From positions 56,754-120,753 of the forward strand of contig JAAEOA010000332.1 of the NCBI GenBank assembly GCA_024223715.1: 64,000 bases of DNA. The letters are read 5' to 3'. Source of the DNA: a bacterium. Lineage in GTDB: Bacteria; Krumholzibacteriota; Krumholzibacteriia; LZORAL124-64-63. Position 1 is the stretch's first letter. Each line of letters starts with the position of its first letter. Made by a program: the position numbers and the translations under genes. The notes below the pieces were generated by a model that did no database searches, had not been told where the DNA came from, and saw only the letters and a program-made list of their open reading frames with translations. Of the stretch, positions 24,086 to 32,609 are shown piece by piece.

Positions 24086-25447
24086 TCAAACAACTTCCGG
24101 TTGAGTACGAAGACCATATTTGCTGATCTTCTTATACAGATTACTGCGTTGCATTGCCAAAGCTTCGGCTGTCTTTGATACATTATACATGTTTTCAATG
24201 AGTTTTTGTTGAAGAAACTCACCTTCGCTACGGGCTTTGAACTCTTGAAAGTCCTGGCAATCCAGAAAAGATGCTCCGGCATTCCCTACATTTCTTGATC
24301 CTGGCAACAAAGGCAAATCGCTGGGCTTAACTGTTGGGCCATTGACAAGTATCAGCAGTCTTTCCACCAAGTTACGTAATTCTCTGACATTTCCAGGCCA
24401 GCTGTATTCGGTGAGAATGGCCAAAGTATCAGGTGAGAAATTCAAAGGATCGCAATTCATGCTCTGAGACATGTCGGACATGAACCAGGACAGGAGCAAT
24501 TCCACATCACCACTCCTCTGTCGCAAGGGCGGTAAATGAATTGACAAGACGTTCAGTCGGAAAAACAGATCCTGTCGGAATCCACTGTCAGGGGCTGAAA
24601 GGTCTCGATTTGTTGCTGCAATAATTCTAACATCAACTTCGCGGGTTTCCCTTCCACCGACCCTTTGGAACCGGCTTTCTTCCACTGCTTTGAGGACTTT
24701 TGCTTGTGCTTCGGCCCCCATATCACCAATTTCATCCAAAAATAATATCCCCGTATCAGCATGTTCAAATTTTCCTGTCCTTTGCCGGTCAGCCCCAGTA
24801 AAGCTGCCCTTTTCATGCCCGAATAATTCGCTTTCAACCAAATCCTTGGGGATCGCGGCACAATTGACCTCAACCAGAGGTTTGTCAGACCTTTGACTTG
24901 CACGGTGAAGAGCGTGAACCACCAATTCCTTTCCGGTCCCATTCTCTCCAGTAATTAAAACTGTACTTTCAGTGGGTCCGACTTTTTTGATGAAATTTCG
25001 GACACCTTCCATAACCTCGCTCTGTCCTACAATGGGGCCCCCAACACCGATTTTGCTTCGCAGAGCATCTCGGTCAGTCAAAACAGTCTGATGTTTGAGG
25101 CAGTTTCCAAGGGTCACCAGCAGGCGGGATCGATCCAGAGGTTTTTCCAGATAATCGTAGGCACCACCCTTTACGGCTTCTACAGCAGTTTCAATGGTTC
25201 CATGACCGGAAATAACTATAACGGGAATGGATAACTGACGCTTAATGAGTTCTTCCAGAACCTCAAAGCCATCCATTCCGGGCATTTTTATGTCCAGCAG
25301 GATGGCATCGGCAGAAGTTTTCTCCAACAGAGATAGAGCTTCAGCACCAGAGGCGGCCTTCTGCACGGCATAACCCTCATAAGAAAGGATTTGTTCCATC
25401 GTTTCGCGGATTGCCATTTCATCATCGACAATTAAAACTGTTTTCAA
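24086..25447 (-). CDS. NtrC-family sigma-54 response regulator
   Basis: A 453-residue response regulator. The receiver domain has D52 as the likely phosphorylation site (LLDIKMPGMDG), the acidic pair VDDE and the lysine in YLEKPLD. The AAA+ domain has Walker A GENGTGKE (167-174), the sigma-54-contact loop GSFTGA (214-219, with Ser for the usual Ala, a known natural variant) and Walker B ILFLDEIG. The C-terminus is a Fis-type HTH (NVSKTAEALAMQRSNLYKKI). The reading frame is open for 24 codons upstream, but TTG at LKTVLIVDDE fits the family and follows AAGGAAAG. No cognate histidine kinase is within the window. It is divergent from rlmN. Confidence 0.92.
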   Translation of the reverse strand: MKTVLIVDDEMAIRETMEQILSYEGYAVQKAASGAEALSLLEKTSADAILLDIKMPGMDGFEVLEELIKRQLSIPVIVISGHGTIETAVEAVKGGAYDYLEKPLDRSRLLVTLGNCLKHQTVLTDRDALRSKIGVGGPIVGQSEVMEGVRNFIKKVGPTESTVLITGENGTGKELVVHALHRASQRSDKPLVEVNCAAIPKDLVESELFGHEKGSFTGADRQRTGKFEHADTGILFLDEIGDMGAEAQAKVLKAVEESRFQRVGGRETREVDVRIIAATNRDLSAPDSGFRQDLFFRLNVLSIHLPPLRQRSGDVELLLSWFMSDMSQSMNCDPLNFSPDTLAILTEYSWPGNVRELRNLVERLLILVNGPTVKPSDLPLLPGSRNVGNAGASFLDCQDFQEFKARSEGEFLQQKLIENMYNVSKTAEALAMQRSNLYKKISKYGLRTQPEVV

Positions 25448-25618
25448 CGTACTTTCCTTGCTTAAGAAGACATAAGGATTTATTGAAAGGCGACTGCAAA
25501 CCACCTTGCATCGTAACAACCTTCTGTGTCAAGATCAGAGCCTCGAAATTTTTCAGAAAGAAGGAAACTTCCCACGATGTATAGTTATCAACATTCAACT
25601 GGAAAGAAAAGTGATTAA

Positions 25619-26692
25619 ATGAAACCCCTGCTCCGGTCTCTGGTTCCCACCCAATTGGTAAAACTCCCCTCGCTTATGGAAGTCCCCTCCTTCCGAAGCA
25701 AACAACTCTCCCAATGGCTTTTTAAGAGTCAGACCTTTCAATGGGAGCAGATGAGTAATTTACCCAAGGCCCTGGTGGAAAATTTAAAAACGGATTTTGA
25801 CCTGAGCTCCTTGCAGATTGATACAAAAGAAACATCCAATGATGGAACCCGAAAATTCCTGTTTAAGCTTCGTGATGGGCAAACCATCGAAAGTGTCATC
25901 ATTCCCATGAAAGATCATGCAACTTTTTGCATTTCCAGCCAAGTGGGTTGCGCTATGGCCTGTTCATTCTGCGCTACTGCCCGTGGGGGCCTGGTCCGTA
26001 ATTTGGTAGCCGGAGAAATCATTGAACAGGTTCAGCATTTGCAGCAAGACCTTATTGACAATCCCTTTCCTGAATTCGGTGACCGAATGCCCAATGTGGT
26101 ATTTATGGGCATGGGCGAACCTTTGGACAATTGGAACAATATTGCCAAGAGTTTGGAAATAATGATGCATGAACAGGGCCTTGGGATGTCCCGCCGCCGT
26201 ATTCAGATTTCCACCAGTGGCCCTGAAGACGGCCTGAAATCCTTATTGAACGCCAATCCTGGAGTTGGCCTGACCCTGAGCCTTGGTGGCACCACAGACG
26301 AAACGCGTAAACAAATCATGCCCGTGCCCGGCAGGACTCCCGTTTTAACCGCTGTGGACCTGGTAGCAGACTATGCTACAAAAATGGGCCGCAGGGCGAC
26401 CCTGGCTTGGGTTCTTATCAGCGAAAAAACAGATTTCCCAGAGCAGGCACATCAGTTGGCGTCATTGGCTTCAAGGGGAGCTTTTAAGGTTAACTTAATT
26501 CCTTTAAACGTTCTTGATGACGGAAAACTGATTCCATCAGGATTAGAACGAATCAGTGATTTTCAAAAAATTCTGACCGACAAAGGAGTTCCGGCATTCA
26601 TTCGAGCTTCCGGTGGACAGGATATTGCAGCGGCTTGTGGGCAGTTACGACGAAGAAAAGAAAAGTCAGATAAGAGCAGTCAAAAAAAATAG
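25619..26692 (+). CDS. rlmN: Dual-specificity rRNA/tRNA C2 methyltransferase RlmN
   Basis: A radical SAM enzyme of 357 residues that methylates C2 of A2503 in 23S rRNA and A37 of some tRNAs. The CX3CX2C cluster motif is at C111, C115 and C118 (GCAMACSFCATARGG). The methyl-carrying cysteine region is at C340 (IAAACGQLRRR). Other landmarks are VFMGMGEPLDN and RRIQISTSG. The protein ends in a lysine-rich tail whose AAA codons are also the T run of the minus-strand terminator that follows. Confidence 0.95.
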   Translation: MKPLLRSLVPTQLVKLPSLMEVPSFRSKQLSQWLFKSQTFQWEQMSNLPKALVENLKTDFDLSSLQIDTKETSNDGTRKFLFKLRDGQTIESVIIPMKDHATFCISSQVGCAMACSFCATARGGLVRNLVAGEIIEQVQHLQQDLIDNPFPEFGDRMPNVVFMGMGEPLDNWNNIAKSLEIMMHEQGLGMSRRRIQISTSGPEDGLKSLLNANPGVGLTLSLGGTTDETRKQIMPVPGRTPVLTAVDLVADYATKMGRRATLAWVLISEKTDFPEQAHQLASLASRGAFKVNLIPLNVLDDGKLIPSGLERISDFQKILTDKGVPAFIRASGGQDIAAACGQLRRRKEKSDKSSQKK

Positions 26693-26713
26693 CGCCCTGA
26701 TAAGCAGGGCGCT
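26691..26713 (-). terminator. Terminator shared by the convergent Rrf2 and rlmN genes
   Basis: A perfect 9-bp stem (26691-26699 with 26705-26713) and a 5-base loop, followed on the minus strand by eight T residues. The T run is the complement of the last rlmN codons. It terminates the Rrf2 gene strongly and may also act on rlmN. Confidence 0.85.
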
Positions 26714-26728
26714 GAAAGTCAGTCTCTT

Positions 26729-27127
26729 TTAAAGAACATCAGCGAGGCAAGTTTTATCTAAGGCCCCGGTCAAAGCATCCTGAGCTTCCTGCCAGACTTT
26801 TGCAACTGCACAGGTATCCACATCTTTGCAGGGATCCACCTTGCGGAGGCAATGATTCAAGACAATTCCGCCCTCACAAATTTCAACAATTTCCCGAAGA
26901 GTGATCTCTTCTGCGTTGCGCCCCAAGCTGAATCCTCCTTTAACGCCTCTGTGAGATTTAACGACTCCCGATTGAGCCAGCATTTGGAAGATTTTTGCTA
27001 AAAAAGCTTCTGAGACTTCGCACGTTCCCGCGATAACTTTAAGCTGAACGGGGGCGCCATCATTTCGGCGGGCCAATTCTTGAAGACCACGGATTGCGTA
27101 TTCTGTTTGTCTTGTAATCTGAAGCAT
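26729..27127 (-). CDS. Rrf2-family transcription regulator with three cysteines
   Basis: A 132-residue winged-helix regulator. ITRQTEYAIRGLQELARR is the typical Rrf2 start, and the wing contains HRGVKGGFSLGR. Three cysteines, C93, C100 and C106 (C-x6-C-x5-C), lie where IscR and NsrR hold an Fe-S cluster, so Fe-S or redox/NO sensing is likely. The spacing is one residue longer than in IscR. The start has GAGG before the ATG. The 27 upstream in-frame codons are rejected because they precede the conserved MxITRQTEYA start. It lies 74 bases after mutY on the same strand, and MutY is itself an Fe-S enzyme. Targets are unknown. Confidence 0.88.
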   Translation of the reverse strand: MLQITRQTEYAIRGLQELARRNDGAPVQLKVIAGTCEVSEAFLAKIFQMLAQSGVVKSHRGVKGGFSLGRNAEEITLREIVEICEGGIVLNHCLRKVDPCKDVDTCAVAKVWQEAQDALTGALDKTCLADVL

Positions 27128-27200
27128 CCTGAACCTCGCACGTGTAAAGGCTGATACCAAGTTATTATCATTCGTAATTTGGCTCACATTAGAGCAAAAG

Positions 27201-28436
27201 TCAATCATCCTCCTTCAATTTTGATTCAACGGATTTTGCAACAAGTTTCGAAATTGGCAAACTTCCCGAGAGGTCACTAAATATTGCCACATTTTCCTCA
27301 AAATTCAATAAGGGCAATATTTTGCAAAAGCCCTCTTCTGGAGGGGACAACAAGGATGCAATTTGACCATTTTCAGCCAAAGTCACTCTCCACGTATAAA
27401 CTTTTAAGCGATAATGAGTGATGTGGTGGCTGAAAGAGGGATGCAGTCTTACACTCTTAACAAATGGGAACAATTGTACCCCCAAAGGGCTATTCTCAAA
27501 CCATCGGTTTACAAAACCCGGGTGTGTTAAATACTCATCGCTTGGGCCACTTTTATGAAACCAAGCCGAAGTGGGTATAGTCCACAGTCCTTTGTGAAGT
27601 CCCGAAGTATCGCTCCTGCCAATTGGAAATTTGTTAGATGAGCCAACTAAAACTGGTTGACCAGGGGCCAAAAGCAAATAATGCCCCTTATGCTGGACTA
27701 CAATAGTGGCAAGGGAAATTGCCACGGCACTAAGTTTTTTTTTAGTTGGTGGAATTTGGTCGGTCATTCCAGCAGGCCCGGCTTTGCAGTAGTCAAAAAC
27801 GGGGCATTCTGAACATTTGGGTTCCGAAGGGCGACAAATTTTGGCTCCCAGCTCCATGATAGCTTCATTCCAGCGTCCGGGGCGTTGCTTATGAACCAGC
27901 TGATTGGCGATTCTTTCCAATTCTGAAGGTTTTGTTTGAATGCATAATTCGGGATCACTAAAAACCAAACGCGATAAGACTCGTTTGGCATTGCCATCAA
28001 TGGCCGGAACCACTTGACCAAGAGCAATACTGGCAATAGCACCACTGGCATAAGTCCCAACTCCAGGCATGGCCTGCCATTGTTTTCGGTTTCGAGGAAG
28101 CTCGCCGTTGTGGTTTTTGACAATTAATCGGGCGGCTTTGTGAAGATTGCTTGCTCTGCGGTAAAACCCCAACCCAGACCAGGCGCTTAGAACTTCGCTT
28201 TCCGAGGCTAAGGCAAGGCTTTCAACATCCGGGAATAAAAACATGAATTCCTTCCAGTAAGGAATAACAGTTTTGACTGTTGTTTGTTGGAGCATTATTT
28301 CGGAAATCCAAGTCCCATAATGGCTCGGAGTCAAACGCCAAGGCAAGTCCCGGGCGTGGGAGTCAAACCAAATTAGGAGGTTATTTTGAACCTCTTTTAC
28401 AATTCCAGCAGCCAAATCAGGTAAATGTGAATTCAT
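27201..28436 (-). CDS. mutY: A/G-specific adenine glycosylase MutY
   Basis: Removes adenine mispaired with 8-oxoguanine. It is 411 residues long, with a helix-hairpin-helix domain. The catalytic Glu is E46 (WISEIMLQQT), and the hairpin MPGVGTYASGAI precedes the catalytic Asp D147 (VPAIDGNAKR). The 4Fe-4S ligands are C201, C208, C211 and C217. The C-terminal part is the NUDIX-like 8-oxoG recognition domain, with the conserved FSHHITHY loop. That domain is longer than usual and ends in a Lys/Glu-rich tail. Confidence 0.95.
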   Translation of the reverse strand: MNSHLPDLAAGIVKEVQNNLLIWFDSHARDLPWRLTPSHYGTWISEIMLQQTTVKTVIPYWKEFMFLFPDVESLALASESEVLSAWSGLGFYRRASNLHKAARLIVKNHNGELPRNRKQWQAMPGVGTYASGAIASIALGQVVPAIDGNAKRVLSRLVFSDPELCIQTKPSELERIANQLVHKQRPGRWNEAIMELGAKICRPSEPKCSECPVFDYCKAGPAGMTDQIPPTKKKLSAVAISLATIVVQHKGHYLLLAPGQPVLVGSSNKFPIGRSDTSGLHKGLWTIPTSAWFHKSGPSDEYLTHPGFVNRWFENSPLGVQLFPFVKSVRLHPSFSHHITHYRLKVYTWRVTLAENGQIASLLSPPEEGFCKILPLLNFEENVAIFSDLSGSLPISKLVAKSVESKLKEDD

Positions 28437-28569
28437 TTTTTGACAATCATTTTGTTTGTAAACATTTCAGTAATTCCTTTGTGGACATTGACAAACTTAA
28501 TGGCAGCAAGTAAAGATTACCTTCTATTAAGGCAATATGACATTTTACCCCATCCTGTTGGAGTCTTCC

Positions 28570-30381
28570 ATGGCAGTGCAAACCCTCGGCGAACTTTTTC
28601 TTACCGCTGTGCATGATTTCCCCCGGCCTGATCTGTTTTCCTATCGGGACAGTACAGGGAAATACGTTGATGTTTCCAGTGAAGAAGCTCTCAAAAGAGT
28701 CAGGGCCCTTCGTTATGGGATGCGATCGCTTGGCATAAAAGGTGGCGATAAAGTTGCCCTTCTTTCCGAAAATCGGGTTGAATGGGCTATTTGCGATCTG
28801 GCTGCTCACTGCTCGGGAACAATAACCGTCCCCATTTATGCCACTCTTCTAAGTGATACCATTGAATACATCGTGAACGATTGTCAGCCCGTGGCGATTT
28901 TTGTTTCAACTGAAGAACAAGCTGCCAAGATTCACTCAATCAGGGAAAAACTCCCCTTCCTGAAAGACATTATTGCCTTCGAAGAAACCAGTCTTCCCGG
29001 AATAATGCCTTTTGAGAAGCTGATTCGAATTGGACAAAATCTGGTCGATGAGAGCCCGCCCACGCCCCGAGATGAATGTGTCAAAGTCGACAAGGATTCT
29101 CCCTGCAGCTTGATTTATACCTCCGGGACAACAGGCAACCCTAAAGGCGTGGTCCTCTCCCATTGGAATTTTGTATCCAATGTGCAAAGCATTCAGAGAC
29201 TGTTCCCTATCAAGCCCACGGACAAAACTCTAAGTTTTTTGCCTTTGTCTCATGTTCTGGAACGAATGGGTGGATACTACACCATCATCAATGGTGGAGG
29301 CGGAATAGCTTTTGCCGAACGCATGGACACTGTACCGGTGGATATTGTGGAAGTAAAACCCACCGTAATCATTAGTGTGCCCCGCTTGTACGAGAAGATT
29401 TATGCCAAAGCCAATGCCACAGCCATGTCCGGAAGTCCCATCAAAAAGAATATCTTTTTCTGGGCTCGAAATCTGGGTATGGAATGTGCCCGACTGGAAA
29501 CCGAAGGCAAACCGATCAGCACCTGGATGGCTTTCAAGAGATCTATTGCCGACAAACTTGTTTTCTCCAAATTGCGGGCCAAACTCGGTGGTAACATCAG
29601 ATTTATGGTTTCCGGAGGAGCGCCACTCAACTCCAGAATCAACCAATTCTTTTACGCCAGCGGGTTGTACATTTTTGAGGGATATGGACTCACCGAAACA
29701 AGTCCTGTAATCAGTGCCAACTACACTGACAATATGCGTTTTGGAAGTGTTGGAAAACAATTACCGGATTGTGAAGTTCGCATTGCCGAAGATGGTGAAA
29801 TACTGGTCAAGGGCCCTCAGGTCATGATCGGGTATTTCAACAATCAGAAAGCCACTGATGAGACTATCGATCCTGATGGTTGGCTGGCCACAGGCGATAT
29901 CGGTCACTTGGATGATGATGGTTTTCTCTTCATCACCGATCGCAAAAAAGATATCATTGTCACTGCGGGGGGAAAAAATATTGCCCCCCAGCCAATGGAG
30001 AACCTCTTGCGCAACGATAAATTTGTATCGCAAGTGGTCGTTATTGGTGATAAAAAGCAATTCCTTTCGGCCCTGATGGTTCCAGATTTTGAACCTCTGG
30101 AAATTTGGGCTCAGGATTCAGGTATCTCATTTACCCAAATTGAGGATCTGGTCGACCACCCTCAGGTCCAGACTCTGTTTCAACAAATCCTGGAAAAAGC
30201 CAATCAGAATTTGCCGGGGTTCAACCAAATTAAAAAGTGCAGCTTGTTGAAAGAAGAATTCACCCTTGAAGGGGGAGAATTGACCCCCACTTTAAAGGTC
30301 AAACGATTTGCTATTGGTCGCAAATACAAGGATGTTATCGATGCCATGTATCCTCCTGTAATGGATGGTGAGGAAAACTGA
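28570..30381 (+). CDS. Long-chain acyl-CoA synthetase (AMP-forming)
   Basis: Activates fatty acids to acyl-CoA through an acyl-adenylate. It has about 603 residues. Motifs present are the AMP-binding P-loop SLIYTSGTTGNPKG, the adenine motif YGLTETSPV, and the hinge/A8 region ATGDIGHLDDDGFLFITDRKKD with GGKNIAPQPMEN. This is the FadD15/long-chain group that shares the KNIAPQP signature. The ATG used has TTGGAG at 6-base spacing. An ATG 11 codons upstream (28537) is also possible. The next gene begins two bases after this stop, so the two form an operon. Confidence 0.92.
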   Translation: MAVQTLGELFLTAVHDFPRPDLFSYRDSTGKYVDVSSEEALKRVRALRYGMRSLGIKGGDKVALLSENRVEWAICDLAAHCSGTITVPIYATLLSDTIEYIVNDCQPVAIFVSTEEQAAKIHSIREKLPFLKDIIAFEETSLPGIMPFEKLIRIGQNLVDESPPTPRDECVKVDKDSPCSLIYTSGTTGNPKGVVLSHWNFVSNVQSIQRLFPIKPTDKTLSFLPLSHVLERMGGYYTIINGGGGIAFAERMDTVPVDIVEVKPTVIISVPRLYEKIYAKANATAMSGSPIKKNIFFWARNLGMECARLETEGKPISTWMAFKRSIADKLVFSKLRAKLGGNIRFMVSGGAPLNSRINQFFYASGLYIFEGYGLTETSPVISANYTDNMRFGSVGKQLPDCEVRIAEDGEILVKGPQVMIGYFNNQKATDETIDPDGWLATGDIGHLDDDGFLFITDRKKDIIVTAGGKNIAPQPMENLLRNDKFVSQVVVIGDKKQFLSALMVPDFEPLEIWAQDSGISFTQIEDLVDHPQVQTLFQQILEKANQNLPGFNQIKKCSLLKEEFTLEGGELTPTLKVKRFAIGRKYKDVIDAMYPPVMDGEEN

Positions 30382-30383
30382 CC

Positions 30384-31358
30384 GTGTCCGATAACAGTCA
30401 CGACTTGAGTCCGGATTCCGGGAGCCAGGCTTTTTCAGGACCGCGGCTATTGCAACCTGTGGTTTGCACTTGGCTGGGGCTTGCTGGCAACACGCTGTTG
30501 GCTGCTGGCAAGATACTTGTTGGCACACTGGCAGGAAGTGCTGCTCTTATCGCTGATGGTTATCACAGTTTGGCCGATGTCCTCAGTGACATTGGCATTT
30601 TGTTGAGTTTAAAGGCGGCCTCCCAACCCCCGGATGAAGACCACCCTTACGGTCATCATAGTTTTGAAACCCTGGGTGCCATTGTTGTTGCTGTTTTTAT
30701 GTTAGCCACAGCTGGGGCCATTCTTTACAAAGCAATTTTGGCGATAGTTTCCGGCGAAATGTTACATCCGGAAAGCGCAGCCCTATGGGCCTCACTGGCT
30801 TCGGTATTGATTAAAGAACTGATGGCCCGCTACACTCTATATGTGGGTAATTATCACAGCAGCCCCGCCTTGCTGGCCAATGGTGCCATGCACCGATCTG
30901 ATGCCATCAGTTCCCTCGCAGCAGCAGCGGGAATTGGTGGAGCTATGGCTGGCTGGCCGATTCTGGACAGCATCGGGGCCATAATAATTGCTTTGTTTAT
31001 TCTGCACATGGGCTGGAGTTTACTTAGAGAAAATGTCATGGCCCTGATGGACACAATGCCAGCTCCTAAATTGATTGCTCAAATCAGGGTCGCGGGTCAA
31101 TCAGTGGATTGTGTCCAAGAGATCATAGATCTCAGAGCTCGCCAACGTGGTTCCTGGTATTTAGTGGACCTTCGCATCACTGTTCACCCCGATCACACCA
31201 TTGAATCGGCCCATAACATTGCCCACAGTATGGAAGATACCATTATGACTCAGGTCCCAAATATTGCCAGGGTGTTTGTTCACGTGGAGCCTGGCAGCAG
31301 AAATGCAGAAGATGATTGTCCCCTCAGCGATTTTTCCGATCCCCAAGCACCACGGTAA
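30384..31358 (+). CDS. Cation diffusion facilitator (CDF) family metal transporter
   Basis: An inner-membrane divalent metal exporter of 324 residues with about six membrane segments and a C-terminal cytosolic domain (RVFVHVEPG). TM2 carries HxxxD in ADGYHSLAD. The loop has HPYGHHSFETL. TM5 reads AMHRSDAISS, where the usual first metal-binding His of HHRSD is Met, with the neighbouring His kept. Metal specificity cannot be predicted safely. It starts with GTG two bases after the acyl-CoA synthetase stop. Its last 35 bases overlap the convergent M28 peptidase gene. Confidence 0.9.
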   Translation: MSDNSHDLSPDSGSQAFSGPRLLQPVVCTWLGLAGNTLLAAGKILVGTLAGSAALIADGYHSLADVLSDIGILLSLKAASQPPDEDHPYGHHSFETLGAIVVAVFMLATAGAILYKAILAIVSGEMLHPESAALWASLASVLIKELMARYTLYVGNYHSSPALLANGAMHRSDAISSLAAAAGIGGAMAGWPILDSIGAIIIALFILHMGWSLLRENVMALMDTMPAPKLIAQIRVAGQSVDCVQEIIDLRARQRGSWYLVDLRITVHPDHTIESAHNIAHSMEDTIMTQVPNIARVFVHVEPGSRNAEDDCPLSDFSDPQAPR

Positions 31359-32595
31359 AATTCAAATTATTTCCACCACGAATGACACTGACCTCAACAA
31401 GAGTTCCGGGTTCATGGGACCGCAGGGTATTGGTAAAAGTTTCAAGGTCAATGATCTCCTGGCCTGCCATCTTTACCAGAATATCCCCCTTTTTTAAACC
31501 GGCCAACTTTGCAGGACTGCCATCAAAAACACCGGCCAGCTTGTACCCTTTTATTTCTTCAGTAAAATCGGGCAGAGAACCAAACCAGGTGTTTTTATTC
31601 TGCTCGGATCCATGGTCGGGTCGTAGTTTGTCAGCAATCATGACCCAAGGCAATTCATCAGGGTAAATGCTGATATCCTTAATTAAGCGATGGCTGTATT
31701 GAGCAATTTTTTTAAGGCCCGTAACGTTCAAGGTAGACCAGAGGTCATCAACAGTATTGTACTGAATATAGGGCCCGCCGAAGACAAAAAGAACGGGAAT
31801 TTCATGTGTATTGAAAGACATATGATCGCTACCGGACCAGCCACCTTTACCCAGAGTTAAATCGAGTTTTTCAGTATTTGCGGTTTTCACCATGGAGGAG
31901 AACACTTCCGTAGTAGCAACTCCGCTAACAAAAAGACGGTTGTCGGACATTTGCCCTACAGTGTCAAAATTTATCATTGCATCAATTTGCGAAAGTTCAA
32001 CAGGACTGTGGGAGACAAAATACCCTGAGCCCTGCAACCCAACTTCTTCACCCCCAAAGCAAACAAATAGAATGCTTCGTCGTGATTTGTTATCATCGTT
32101 TTTCAGAATTTTTACCATTTCAAACAAAACAGAAACCCCGGAGGCATTATCATTGGCACCGGCATAAAAGGTTTCTGGTTCCGCCGGTCCGGAATCATCG
32201 AGGGAAACATCTAGCCGGCCCAAGTGATCATGGTGTGCTCCAACTACAATGTAACGGTCAGCTAGAATGCCTGATCCAGGAAATATTGCCCCCACATTTT
32301 GACTGTTTTTCCCTGTCAGGTCATTGCCAGTCCAACCTTTTCCACGTAAAGGAAAAGTTTGATAATAGTCTTCTCCAAAGGCGGGTTTCAAACCTGATTT
32401 ACTAAACCATGAGACAAGCATTTGGGCAGCAGCATAACCTTCGCTGGTGCCGCTGCCCCGGCCCGCAAATTCTCCGGCAGTGAGTGCTTTCACCCTACTG
32501 ATCAAATCATCGGAAGAAGCCTCTTCTGCCTGGACTTGAAAGACTCCGGCAGCAAGGAAAAGAATCAAACAGCTTGCTTTCAATAATAAATTCAT
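31324..32595 (-). CDS. Secreted M28 family aminopeptidase with C-terminal PDZ domain
   Basis: A 423-residue exported zinc peptidase with a signal segment (ASCLILFLAAGVFQVQA). The two-zinc site is complete: H121 and D123 (GAHHDH), bridging D149 (GANDNASG), catalytic E183/E184 (GGEEVG), D211 (NFDTVG) and H258 (SDHMSFN). The last 80 residues form a PDZ domain (LAGLKKGDILVKMAGQEI). It lies 14 bases after the gamma-glutamyltranspeptidase gene, so the two periplasmic enzymes may act together in peptide or glutathione breakdown. Its 3' end overlaps the CDF gene on the other strand. Confidence 0.92.
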   Translation of the reverse strand: MNLLLKASCLILFLAAGVFQVQAEEASSDDLISRVKALTAGEFAGRGSGTSEGYAAAQMLVSWFSKSGLKPAFGEDYYQTFPLRGKGWTGNDLTGKNSQNVGAIFPGSGILADRYIVVGAHHDHLGRLDVSLDDSGPAEPETFYAGANDNASGVSVLFEMVKILKNDDNKSRRSILFVCFGGEEVGLQGSGYFVSHSPVELSQIDAMINFDTVGQMSDNRLFVSGVATTEVFSSMVKTANTEKLDLTLGKGGWSGSDHMSFNTHEIPVLFVFGGPYIQYNTVDDLWSTLNVTGLKKIAQYSHRLIKDISIYPDELPWVMIADKLRPDHGSEQNKNTWFGSLPDFTEEIKGYKLAGVFDGSPAKLAGLKKGDILVKMAGQEIIDLETFTNTLRSHEPGTLVEVSVIRGGNNLNFTVVLGDRKNR

Positions 32596-32609
32596 TGGTT
32601 CTCCAGAGT

